Assembly (NCBI GenBank): GCA_029260335.1
Contig: JAJDDL010000086.1
Span: 1-5,998 of the forward strand
Origin: Phycisphaerales bacterium
Lineage (GTDB): Bacteria; Planctomycetota; Phycisphaerae; Phycisphaerales; UBA1924
Direction of reading: 5' to 3'
Length of the DNA: 5,998 bases
Every line of letters starts with the position of its first letter. Position 1 is the first letter of the stretch. Below, piece after piece: positions 1-5,876 of this stretch. The translations under genes were made by a program, and so were the position numbers. Under the pieces are notes generated by a model. It was given only the letters and a program-made list of their open reading frames with translations, was not told the DNA's origin and searched no databases.

Positions 1-838
1 GCAACAGCACGATCGGCTCGCGCGTCGCGTCATCCTGATCCAGGCTCAGCGCCAAGCGTCCGTTGACCAGACGCGTCACCCGGCCGCGCTGGCGGATGAT
101 CAGCCGACCGTCGTTGAGCAGTGCCTCACCTCGTTCGGTGCTGCTCTCATTGGCCGGGCGGTCGATCTGCTCGGTGAGCTCGCCTTCCCGCTCGAGTTCC
201 GCGAGCAGCGCCGCTACGCGAGGGTCCGCCGCCGGACTTGTCTCGTCGGTCTCGACAGGATCCACATCCGGATCGGGATCAACCGCCACATCACCAGCCT
301 CGGCTTCCGCATCGCCCGGCTGCATTCGCGTAATCGCAAATAGCGTCGGCAGCATGTAGTTGCGCTCGTGATAGACGAAGACCTGACCGCTCATGGTCAC
401 CCGCACGCCGTCGAAGTTCTCGCCGACCTGGTTCTCAAACTGCTCGAGCGTGGCGCTGGGGAGCAGAATCACCGGCGGGTCTCGACGCCCATTCTCGTCC
501 GCAGACGAGATGAAGAGCCACTCACCCGTGCTGGCCCGCACCGCCCCGCCCGTGCGTTGGGTGAGAAACGCCCCTTCGGGCAACAGCCGGCCCAACGGCA
601 CCGCGATGTCCTCGCCCAGCAGCCCCGCCACTGCATCGCTCGGCGTCGGCCTTCCGGGCAACACCGCCTTTGTGCCGGTCAAAATAGTGGGCACCGCGAT
701 CGTCGGCTCGATGCGGATCGGCGGCTCACTCACGACCGGGGGCGGGAAGTCGTCTTCCTCTATCTGTCCCAACGCTCCGCCGGCAACGAGCCCCATGGCC
801 AGGCTCGCGACGCCAATCTCTCGAATCTGCTTGCCCAT
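1..838 (-). CDS. Secreted protein of unknown function with OB-like segment (partial, runs off left edge)
   Basis: This open frame starts at ATG 838 on the minus strand and stays open for 279 codons to the window edge, so the C-terminus is missing. The start is supported by a GAGG ribosome-binding site at 844-847, five bases upstream. Residues 1-24 form a Sec signal peptide: a basic n-region (MGKQIR), a hydrophobic stretch and a likely cleavage ALG|Q at 24/25. The mature protein opens with an acidic, proline-rich stretch. Residues about 122-172 (VILLPSATLEQFEN through GQVFVYHERNYMLPTLFAI) read as beta-strands of an OB-like fold; this is a pattern impression, not a family match. Residues about 173-205 are a low-complexity Asp/Glu/Pro/Ala linker, followed by a charged helix (LLAELEREGELTEQ) and a strand-rich segment. 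It probably acts outside the cytoplasmic membrane. I do not recognise a named family. The coding frame is convincing; the function is unknown. Confidence 0.8.
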   Translation of the reverse strand, partial: MGKQIREIGVASLAMGLVAGGALGQIEEDDFPPPVVSEPPIRIEPTIAVPTILTGTKAVLPGRPTPSDAVAGLLGEDIAVPLGRLLPEGAFLTQRTGGAVRASTGEWLFISSADENGRRDPPVILLPSATLEQFENQVGENFDGVRVTMSGQVFVYHERNYMLPTLFAITRMQPGDAEAEAGDVAVDPDPDVDPVETDETSPAADPRVAALLAELEREGELTEQIDRPANESSTERGEALLNDGRLIIRQRGRVTRLVNGRLALSLDQDDATREPIVLL

Positions 839-843
839 GTGCA

Positions 844-847
844 CCTC
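844..847 (-). promoter_or_regulatory. Ribosome-binding site of the 1-838 gene
   Basis: On the minus strand the sequence GAGG lies five bases before ATG 838. This is a good Shine-Dalgarno match with good spacing, and it decides the start of the secreted-protein gene. Confidence 0.6.
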
Positions 848-897
848 ATCGGCTGAATCCCGCGCAAACCGTTGCCGGATCAAATCCAGGTCCTATT

Positions 898-910
898 GCG
901 AGATTCTCGC
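898..910. repeat. Perfect 6-bp inverted repeat in the divergent intergenic region
   Basis: GCGAGA-T-TCTCGC is a perfect inverted repeat around one central base. It lies 60 bases upstream of the minus-strand secreted-protein gene and 130 bases before the tRNA gene. It could be an operator half-site pair or a small hairpin. No T-run follows it, so it is not a convincing terminator. The repeat itself is certain; its role is not known. Confidence 0.4.
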
Positions 911-984
911 TTGCCAGAAGTCTAGAGCCCGCCCTGAAGCTCAGAATAGTGGGGTCATTTGGCCGGTTCGTTGGGTCGATCGCG

Positions 985-1013
985 TTGACCGGCCCGGAAT
1001 CGTGCGGTAGCGT
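985..1013 (+). promoter_or_regulatory. Candidate sigma70-type promoter for tRNA-Cys
   Basis: A TTGACC box at 985-990 (five of six to TTGACA) is followed, after exactly 17 bases, by TAGCGT at 1008-1013. The latter is a weak -10 box that keeps the first T, the A and the last T. A start near 1020 would give a short 5' leader before the tRNA at 1040. The -35 box and spacing are good; the -10 box is poor. Confidence 0.4.
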
Positions 1014-1039
1014 TGGTCTCGGCAGTCATGCCGAGCGAT

Positions 1040-1113
1040 GGCCGTGTGCCCAAGTGGACTAAGGGGACGGATTGCAAATCCGTTATTCGTGGGTTCGAAT
1101 CCCACCGCGGCCT
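1040..1113 (+). tRNA. tRNA-Cys (anticodon GCA)
   Basis: A complete cloverleaf of 74 bases is present. The acceptor stem GGCCGTG (1040-1046) pairs with CGCGGCC (1106-1112) with one G-U pair. The D arm uses CCC (1049-1051) and GGG. The anticodon stem ACGGA (1067-1071) pairs with TCCGT (1079-1083) around the loop TTGCAAA, placing anticodon GCA at 1074-1076. The variable loop has five bases. The T arm is GTGGG (1089-1093), TTCGAAT, CCCAC (1101-1105). The discriminator base is T1113, the identity base expected for tRNA-Cys. The 3' CCA is not encoded. It decodes UGC and UGU codons. Confidence 0.97.
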
Positions 1114-1133
1114 CTTCTTTTCGAGCAGCCCCA

Positions 1134-1158
1134 GGGCCGCGGGCCCGGTCTCGGGTCC
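1134..1158 (+). terminator. GC-rich overlapping hairpins downstream of tRNA-Cys
   Basis: GGGCC (1134-1138) can pair with GGCCC (1142-1146) around three bases. Alternatively GGGCCCG (1141-1147) can pair with CGGGTCC (1152-1158) around GTCT with one G-U pair. The two share bases and exclude each other. No T-run follows, although a pyrimidine-rich stretch lies just after the tRNA at 1111-1122. This is at best a weak terminator or a 3'-end processing barrier. Confidence 0.25.
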
Positions 1159-1326
1159 GCCCCGGGAAACTGCACACCGAGAATCCACAGGTTTTCAACA
1201 TCAGCATGTGTGCTCAAGGGCCCGCCTGTCGGTTAGCCAATCCGCATACTTCCTCGGCCAACGGATGGCGAATCGTCCGCGCACGCCCGCAGGCGATGCA
1301 CCACTGAGAATTCGCCAGTCGCCAAC

Positions 1327-1355
1327 AAGACAAAGCGTCGTCGATGTGGTACATT
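1327..1355 (+). promoter_or_regulatory. Candidate promoter of the 1381-2199 gene
   Basis: AAGACA (1327-1332, four of six to TTGACA) and TACATT (1350-1355, four of six to TATAAT) are separated by 17 bases. Transcription starting near 1362 would give a leader of about 20 bases. It would also rule out the in-frame TTG at 1357 as the start codon. This is a weak consensus-only call. Confidence 0.3.
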
Positions 1356-1380
1356 CTTGCAACAAAGGACTTACCAGAGC

Positions 1381-2199
1381 ATGGAACGCTCAAACACATC
1401 AACAACGTTGGTTCCCGACAGTGCGCGCGAGGCGCAGGCGCGTTCGGCGCCTCGCGAACGCGAGGGCCTTTTCAGCGAGGGTGAGAGCCCCGTCCGGAGG
1501 CTCAGCCCACCAGGCGCCACGGCGGTCGAACTGGCCAGCCGCCAGATCGAAGCCGCCAATCGCCTGTTCAATCGGATGGAGCACTGGCAGGCGTCGCTCG
1601 CCGCCGCGTATGAGCTCTCGAATAAGATGCCCGGCTTCAGCGAGCAAGCCGCGATCCTCAAGATCATCACGACCAAATCGCTCTTCGGCGGCGGCATGCA
1701 CACCGTGCTCGCCATGGCCAATCACGTCGAGCGCGTCCTGGGCAGCGCCGACCCCGCAACGAGCCCGCCCGACCTCGTCGAGCGTTTGAGCGAACCGCCC
1801 TCACCCAAGGGCCAGCCCCGCAAACGCCACCACAGCTTCGCGAGCAAGTTCGCGCACTACTTCATCGATCCGGACCGCTACCCGATCTACGACCAGTACA
1901 CGACCCGCATGGTCGCGTTCCACCTCGGCCCGCGCAATCGCGTCGTCGACGAAGAGCACCGCTATCGCGAGCACGTCGCCAACTTCCGCCGTCTTCGAGG
2001 CCTGAGCGGCTACAAGGGCCGCAAACGCGAGCTCGACCGCTACCTGTGGGTCTCCGGGCAGTTTCGCCAGTGGCAATCCAAGCCCCGCACGCGGATCAAT
2101 GTCGAACTCCGGGACCTGTTCGAGAGTTCCCAGAGCGAGATCGCGAGCGATATCGAGGTCATGACCACCAAGCCCGATTCGGGAACCGCGTGGCTCTAG
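1381..2199 (+). CDS. Conserved-looking hypothetical protein with an FASKFxHYF...YPIYD core
   Basis: This gene encodes 272 residues from ATG 1381, with AGGA at 1366-1369 eleven bases upstream. A TTG eight codons earlier (1357) is in frame but less likely. Residues 1-48 are Arg/Ser/Pro/Glu-rich and probably disordered. Residues about 49-125 look helical (ELASRQIEAANRLFNRM, then MHTVLAMANHVERVL). Residues 152-183 hold the most distinctive block: SFASKFAHYF, IDPDRYPIYD, then a helix. It is followed by a basic, aromatic-rich C-terminal half (YKGRKRELDRYLWVSGQF). The block recalls helical proteins with an ASK-x-x-H-[FY]...P-I-x-D signature, some near helix-hairpin-helix glycosylase-like folds; this is recollection, not a demonstrated homology. 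There is no signal peptide or membrane segment, so it is presumably cytosolic. It is monocistronic by position and converges on the minus-strand block. The function is unknown. Confidence 0.85.
   Translation: MERSNTSTTLVPDSAREAQARSAPREREGLFSEGESPVRRLSPPGATAVELASRQIEAANRLFNRMEHWQASLAAAYELSNKMPGFSEQAAILKIITTKSLFGGGMHTVLAMANHVERVLGSADPATSPPDLVERLSEPPSPKGQPRKRHHSFASKFAHYFIDPDRYPIYDQYTTRMVAFHLGPRNRVVDEEHRYREHVANFRRLRGLSGYKGRKRELDRYLWVSGQFRQWQSKPRTRINVELRDLFESSQSEIASDIEVMTTKPDSGTAWL
1426..1472 (+). repeat. Competing inverted repeats with T-run inside the start of the 1381 gene
   Basis: CGCGAGGCGC (1426-1435) is perfectly complementary to GCGCCTCGCG (1447-1456). CCTCGCG (1450-1456) can instead pair with CGCGAGG (1459-1465) across a two-base AA gap, and this second hairpin is followed by GCC and TTTT (1469-1472). 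A third option pairs GCGTTCG (1440-1446) with CGAACGC (1455-1461). The alternatives exclude each other. The complementarity is certain; any attenuator role is inference. Confidence 0.45.
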
Positions 2200-2246
2200 T
2201 CTCGATCTGATCGCCAGCTCAACAAAGCCGCGAACGTCGCACGAAC

Positions 2247-2486
2247 TCATGTGGTCTGAGGAAACACCGCAAATCGGGTGCGCCCGGTTCTGAGCATCAG
2301 CCGGATGTATGGCTCGCACGTGCCGCAGCCTGTCGTGCAGCCCGTGGCCCGGCGAATCTCCTTGAGAGCATGTTCGACCACCGCATGATCGGCATCGACC
2401 GTGCCCGCCCTCGCGTCGCTTTCCTTGGCGAGCGCACGCAAGGCCGCGAATGTCACGTCATGGCAGACGCAGCGGTCAACGCTCAT
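2247..2486 (-). CDS. Bfd-like (bacterioferritin-associated ferredoxin) [2Fe-2S]-binding protein
   Basis: This 79-residue protein starts at ATG 2486, which overlaps the TGA of the prepilin gene as ATGA. The start gives the expected compact Bfd length and places the first cysteines at the N-terminus (MSVDRCVCHDVT). Cys6 and Cys8 (C-x-C), with Cys54 and Cys57 in TGCTTGCGTC, match the Fer2_BFD pattern of C-x-C near the N-terminus and C-x2-C after a helical segment. An extra Cys50 sits four residues before the second pair. Such domains hold a [2Fe-2S] cluster and pass electrons, for example to bacterioferritin, or occur in reductases. Here the domain stands alone, with no bacterioferritin gene in view. 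The C-terminal tail (RTGRTRFAVFPQTT) follows the cluster region. It has no signal peptide and is presumably cytosolic. The longer in-frame extension to 2960 is antisense or frame-shadow sequence and is not used. Confidence 0.88.
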   Translation of the reverse strand: MSVDRCVCHDVTFAALRALAKESDARAGTVDADHAVVEHALKEIRRATGCTTGCGTCEPYIRLMLRTGRTRFAVFPQTT

Positions 2487-3355
2487 TGCCAGTCTCGCCA
2501 ATCGGGGATGTACCAGGGACCGTTCCCATTCGTGACAGATCCTATGGCGTTTTCTCGATCCTGGATCCACGCGGGCTTGCCCTGGTGCATCGATGCAGAG
2601 CCATCGGCGCGGACGCCCGCCGCGCTCCCGGGACCTTGGCCACCGGCCGATCGCCCATGGCGAAAACACGTTGTCGGCGCGCGATTCTCTCGCCATCGCC
2701 CGCCCGAGCGATAGAGCATGGGCGGGTCGAGCAGCGCGTTGTTGCTCGGCGGATCGCCCGTGAGCAGCGTGTCCGCGAAAACAAGCAATCGCGAAGGCTC
2801 GAGAATGTCGCCGATCCGGCGCCACGGCCGATGCCCGATCGTGCCCGACCAGCCCGGCGTTTTGCTCGGCGAAAGGTAATAGCCGTTGTAGCCATAGGTG
2901 CTGGTGATCGAGCGAGCCGCGCCCTGCGCGCGATATCTGCCCCAAGGCTGCTCGGGACACTCATACACCGAGCCATCGTGCAGTGCCGCGTCGAGATACG
3001 GCGCGATGAACCCCTGCTCGTGGTCCACGAAGCCGCTGACGCTCCCGCTCGTACCCCACCAGTACACGCTGTCACCCTGGCCCACGTCCTGAGCGTCGGT
3101 GTACGCCAAGGGCATCGCACGTTCCTCGTAGTCATTTGCGTACGCCTGCCATCCAAGCCCGAGCGATCGCAAGTTGGAGATACAGATCGTCCCACGGGCC
3201 GCTTGCTTCGCCGAGCCAAGCGTCGGCAGCAGGAACGATATGAGAATCCCGATGATCGCCATGACGACGAGCAACTCGATGAGCGTGAAGCCACGCGTGC
3301 GCACAGGATGGCAATCGTTGCCGAGTGCATCATGATTGCGAACGGAGTCGACCAT
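2483..3355 (-). CDS. Prepilin-like protein, type II secretion/type IV pilin N-terminal methylation domain with H-X(n)-DG tail
   Basis: This gene encodes 290 residues from ATG 3355, with GAGAGG at 3360-3365 four bases upstream. A 22-residue basic leader ends at RG|FTLIELLVV: the prepilin peptidase site is Gly22|Phe23, with the conserved Glu at mature position 5 (Glu27). Residues 23-45 form the hydrophobic pilin helix. The rest resembles the large planctomycete family of prepilin-like proteins, with a globular domain holding CISNLRSLGLGWQAYANDYEE near the start and TSTYGYNGYYLS in the middle. A C-terminal histidine (FRHG, His233) is followed by ADGS (Asp251-Gly252), that is H-X17-DG rather than the usual H-X9-DG. 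These proteins are thought to be membrane-anchored or assembled into pseudopili; their exact role is not known. The gene follows the propeller gene by 43 bases and is coupled by ATGA to the Bfd-like gene. Confidence 0.92.
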   Translation of the reverse strand: MVDSVRNHDALGNDCHPVRTRGFTLIELLVVMAIIGILISFLLPTLGSAKQAARGTICISNLRSLGLGWQAYANDYEERAMPLAYTDAQDVGQGDSVYWWGTSGSVSGFVDHEQGFIAPYLDAALHDGSVYECPEQPWGRYRAQGAARSITSTYGYNGYYLSPSKTPGWSGTIGHRPWRRIGDILEPSRLLVFADTLLTGDPPSNNALLDPPMLYRSGGRWRENRAPTTCFRHGRSAGGQGPGSAAGVRADGSASMHQGKPAWIQDRENAIGSVTNGNGPWYIPDWRDWQ

Positions 3356-3359
3356 CTTG

Positions 3360-3365
3360 CCTCTC
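3360..3365 (-). promoter_or_regulatory. Ribosome-binding site of the prepilin gene
   Basis: GAGAGG on the minus strand ends four bases before ATG 3355. The spacing is slightly short but the match is good. It lies in the 43-base gap after the propeller gene, and no terminator-like hairpin is seen there, which fits a shared transcript. Confidence 0.5.
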
Positions 3366-3398
3366 TGAGCGGATCTCCTGCACGCTCTCGTCCAAACG

Positions 3399-4961
3399 CT
3401 ACAAGTCCTCGCGACGCAACTCCCGAATCAACAGCGCGCGATCCACTTGGTTCACGGTGCCGTCCCCGTCGACATCGCGAACCCCTTTGCCTTGCTCCCA
3501 CGCGTACAGATCCTCGATGTCGATGAACCCATCGCCGTTCACGTCATACGCCAGCACTGAGACCGCAAACGCGTGCAAGCCATCCGCACCAACGCTCAAC
3601 AGGTAACCGCCGGCGATTGTCGGCGATCCGCCCGTGCCGATGAAATGCTCCACGAACGCCTCGGGGCCCTGCAGCAGACCGAGATCAATCGCGTGCAGGT
3701 CCGTGTAGGCGTCGAAATCCCCGCCGTCGGTCGAAATCGCGCCCACGTACAGAATTGTGGAGTTGTTGCTCAATGCGACGACCGGCTGATGCGTCCACCC
3801 GCCGACGACGAGGTACTCACCCGGATCGCACACCCCATCCGCGTCCGCGTCTTGCCATGTCGCGATCACCGAGTCCCAGAGCAGTTCCGCTCGATCTCCC
3901 AGATCTTCAAACACCTGGATCATCGGCTTACTCCCAAAGCCTGAAATGCCAGTACTGAGCACAATCCGCCCGTCCTCAAGCACGATCGGGATCGAGTCCG
4001 TGCGATTGCTCGGCGTGGACCACACAAGCGAACCATCCACCGCGTCGATCTTCACAAGATTCGCAGACGCAGTCTGTCCATCGAACGCAAAGCTCGCGCC
4101 ATAGACCGAGAGCCGTCCGTCGTGCGCTCGAACCGTGACCCCGCCGAAGAAATCCGTGGCCCGCACATTGGTAAACGTCCACAATGGACTCGCCAACGCG
4201 TCGCTCGTCGCATCGAACGCGAGAATCCGCCCCGCGCCAAACCCGCCATCGGCACTTGTCGCGATGTAGATCCGTCCGTCGTGATACGCGGGCGTCGTGC
4301 CGCCGAAGCCGCCCAGTTCGGTGCTCCAGACTACCTCGCCCGGCTCAAAGGGATTCAAAGCCGGATCAAACGCGTCGATGTTGACACAATACAAACGCGC
4401 GTCACGTCCCGCGAGATCGAAATCGGTCACAAACGCGCGATCGCGGTCACCAAGATCCTCCGTGATCGCGACCGTCGAGTTCACCGCGTCGCCGGCGAGC
4501 TCAGTACGCCACAACTCGCTCCCGTCCTTTGCGTCCATCGCGAGCAGGTCCAGGTCGGATGCGAGCAGAACGCTGCCATGCTCCAGATCAAGCGTCGGCG
4601 TCGCCCACGAATCGAGGAACGGCTCAGGCACCTCCCGTGCCCACAACACCGCACCCAAGGCCAGATCAAACTTCACGAGCACGCTATCGCCCAATCTCTC
4701 GGCGAACGCATATCCGAACCCGTCCGCTCCGACGATGCCCGACAAGGGCCAAAACCTGAGTTCTATCCCATCTTGATCCTCGCAGAGCACCCAGGCGGGA
4801 GCGCCGAGCGCGGCATGCGCACTGTCAGTCTGCCCAGCACGATCATTCGACCCCGCGAGCGTGGTCCAGTCTGGCCCGGCTGCGCGCACCACGTCCGCAC
4901 ACGAAATCATCGCGACCATGCCGAATGCAACTTGGAGGAAAAAACGCCGCACAATCCGCAC
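3399..4961 (-). CDS. Secreted PQQ-like beta-propeller protein with C-terminal dockerin-like calcium-binding module
   Basis: The longest frame has 520 residues from GTG 4961; GTG 4952 (517 residues) is an equally good or better start, see the hairpin entry. Residues 1-27 form a Sec signal peptide (RRFFLQVAFGMVAMISCADVVRA, cut near VRA|AG). Residues about 30-465 contain repeated PQQ-like blade signatures of the form x-x-D-A-x-x-G-x-x-x-W: FDLALGAVLWAREV, MDAKDGSELWRTEL, GEVVWSTEL, FDATSDALASPLWTF and IDAVDGSLVWSTPS. A DADADGVCDPGE insert (371-382) resembles a calcium-binding loop. The C-terminus carries two EF-hand-like loops typical of dockerin-like tails, DVNGDGFIDIED (473-484) and DVDGDGTVNQVD (496-507). 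Such propellers may bind a cofactor or serve as surface scaffolds. No enzymatic residues can be assigned, so 'PQQ-like' refers to the fold only. Its position after the PEP-CTERM gene fits a role at the cell surface. Confidence 0.9.
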   Translation of the reverse strand: MRIVRRFFLQVAFGMVAMISCADVVRAAGPDWTTLAGSNDRAGQTDSAHAALGAPAWVLCEDQDGIELRFWPLSGIVGADGFGYAFAERLGDSVLVKFDLALGAVLWAREVPEPFLDSWATPTLDLEHGSVLLASDLDLLAMDAKDGSELWRTELAGDAVNSTVAITEDLGDRDRAFVTDFDLAGRDARLYCVNIDAFDPALNPFEPGEVVWSTELGGFGGTTPAYHDGRIYIATSADGGFGAGRILAFDATSDALASPLWTFTNVRATDFFGGVTVRAHDGRLSVYGASFAFDGQTASANLVKIDAVDGSLVWSTPSNRTDSIPIVLEDGRIVLSTGISGFGSKPMIQVFEDLGDRAELLWDSVIATWQDADADGVCDPGEYLVVGGWTHQPVVALSNNSTILYVGAISTDGGDFDAYTDLHAIDLGLLQGPEAFVEHFIGTGGSPTIAGGYLLSVGADGLHAFAVSVLAYDVNGDGFIDIEDLYAWEQGKGVRDVDGDGTVNQVDRALLIRELRREDL

Positions 4962-4987
4962 GCCGAGCGGCTACGCCCGGCGTGCGG
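4956..4987 (-). promoter_or_regulatory. Strong hairpin between a Shine-Dalgarno-like site and the start codon of the propeller gene
   Basis: CCGCACGCCG (4956-4965) is perfectly complementary to CGGCGTGCGG (4978-4987), with a 12-base loop that can form three more pairs (GCG with CGC around GCTA). On the minus strand, AGGTGG at 4995-4990 lies just before the stem and GTG 4952-4950 lies three bases after it. The stem includes GTG 4961. If it folds, AGGTGG comes within about five bases of GTG 4952. As a terminator it is weak, because the T-run (TTTTTT) starts only 11 bases beyond the stem. Confidence 0.5.
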
Positions 4988-5004
4988 TCCCACCTGTCGC
5001 TCTC

Positions 5005-5871
5005 TCAAGTCAAACGTCGACGCCGGCCCGCCAAGGCGATCCCACCAACCAAGACCGTGCACACGCCCGGCGCGGGCACGACCGCAAACCCTTCCACCTC
5101 GGCATTGAGCGACGTATTCGCATCGTCATCATCCGCGACGCTGATCCTCGCAAACATGAAGCCATCGTCCGCGCCCACGAGCGCTCGCACGTCGATGCCC
5201 GTGCCGCCGCCCGAGCCGTCGTAAAACGCACGAAGGTCTTCCATGTTCATGCCTGAGAAATCATCAAGCACAACGCTCGGATCCACGGGCTTGGTGAAAT
5301 CTGTCAGCACCGACCCAGGCTCATCGTCAAAGGGCCCCGAGTCCGCGTAGCCCATCGCCGGCACAAAGCCCTCGGTGAACATGCCCGCGTCGACCCAGTC
5401 CACGCCGTCCACGCTCAGTTCCAGTTGAGCCTCATCGGTCCCAAAGACCCCCGGCGGATCACCCACGACGCCGTCGGGAAAGCCAGAGTCGACAAACCCG
5501 CCGCTGCCGAAGATGATCAGATCAACGCCAAACAGGTGCGACCCATCGTTGTTGATCGGCCGGTCAAAGCGAACGGTCAGATGCCCGCCCTCGCCGATCG
5601 AAACGAGTTCATCCGTACCAAACGCGGGATTAAACGGACTGACCACCCCCGGAAACAGGCTCTCGCCCGTGAATCGCTCGGGTTCACCCAACACCGTCGC
5701 GGGATTGTCAAATCCGGGCGTGCCCGTTAACCCTCCGTCGAAGTCGACAACCTCCACGGCCCACTGGCCTTGCGCAACCGACGCGATCGCCCCTGCGGTC
5801 AGAACAAAGAAACCCATTCGCGCGTTCTTCACACGCCAAACGCCGCGCAACGCGCGCACAACAACATCCAT
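5005..5871 (-). CDS. PEP-CTERM-like sorting-domain surface protein
   Basis: This gene encodes 288 residues from ATG 5871, with a strong GAGGAAGGA ribosome-binding site at 5877-5885. Residues 1-35 form a Sec signal peptide: a basic n-region up to Arg18, hydrophobic FFVLTAGAIASVA, and likely cleavage AQG|Q. The mature part is acidic and beta-rich. Segments such as GFDNPATVLGEP, LVSIGEGGHLTVRFD, FGVDLIIFGSGGFVDSGF and VDPSVVLDDFSG resemble a family of bacterial surface proteins in which a jelly-roll-like domain precedes a sorting tail; this resemblance is from memory. The C-terminus has the tripartite sorting signal: VPAPG (265-269), a short hydrophobic segment (about 270-282) and RRRR (283-286). 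In PEP-CTERM systems an exosortase cleaves this tail during surface sorting; no exosortase gene is in the window. It is the first gene of the four-gene minus-strand cluster. Confidence 0.92.
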   Translation of the reverse strand: MDVVVRALRGVWRVKNARMGFFVLTAGAIASVAQGQWAVEVVDFDGGLTGTPGFDNPATVLGEPERFTGESLFPGVVSPFNPAFGTDELVSIGEGGHLTVRFDRPINNDGSHLFGVDLIIFGSGGFVDSGFPDGVVGDPPGVFGTDEAQLELSVDGVDWVDAGMFTEGFVPAMGYADSGPFDDEPGSVLTDFTKPVDPSVVLDDFSGMNMEDLRAFYDGSGGGTGIDVRALVGADDGFMFARISVADDDDANTSLNAEVEGFAVVPAPGVCTVLVGGIALAGRRRRLT

Positions 5872-5876
5872 CTCGA

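Noticed and set aside
393..1010. Plus-strand frame of 205 residues opposite the left-edge gene
   Set aside because: It is low-complexity Ser/Arg/Pro sequence antisense to a frame with a clear signal peptide and ribosome-binding site.
941..1207. Minus-strand open frames reading WDSNPRITDLQSVPLVHLGT and similar
   Set aside because: This is the antisense translation of the tRNA-Cys gene, a well-known source of spurious database proteins.
1040..1380. tRNA-Cys as an integration site for a mobile element
   Set aside because: No integrase gene and no second copy of the tRNA 3' end were found in the window.
1457..1468. 12-base match AACGCGAGGGCC, repeated at 5982-5993
   Set aside because: A single 12-base match is expected by chance in about 6 kb of GC-rich DNA, and the flanks differ.
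1013..1789. Plus-strand frames across the tRNA (PSGLRGRIANPLFVGSNPT and a 258-residue frame)
   Set aside because: They run through the tRNA-Cys gene and out of frame into the 1381-2199 gene. The composition is Arg/Ser/Pro-rich frame-shadow sequence.
2200..2246. Bidirectional terminator between the convergent genes
   Set aside because: Only a 4-bp GCGA/TCGC stem is visible and there is no T-run.
2487..2960. N-terminal extension of the Bfd-like frame up to 2960
   Set aside because: The extension is out-of-frame prepilin sequence. Bfd domains are short and start near the C-x-C pair, and ATG 2486 is coupled to the prepilin stop.
2450..3526. Plus-strand frame of 358 residues opposite the prepilin gene
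   Set aside because: It is an Arg-rich antisense shadow. The minus strand has an unmistakable prepilin motif and a ribosome-binding site.
4122..5108. Plus-strand frame of 328 residues opposite the propeller gene
   Set aside because: It is an Arg/His/Pro-rich antisense shadow of the propeller and crosses its signal-peptide region and hairpin.
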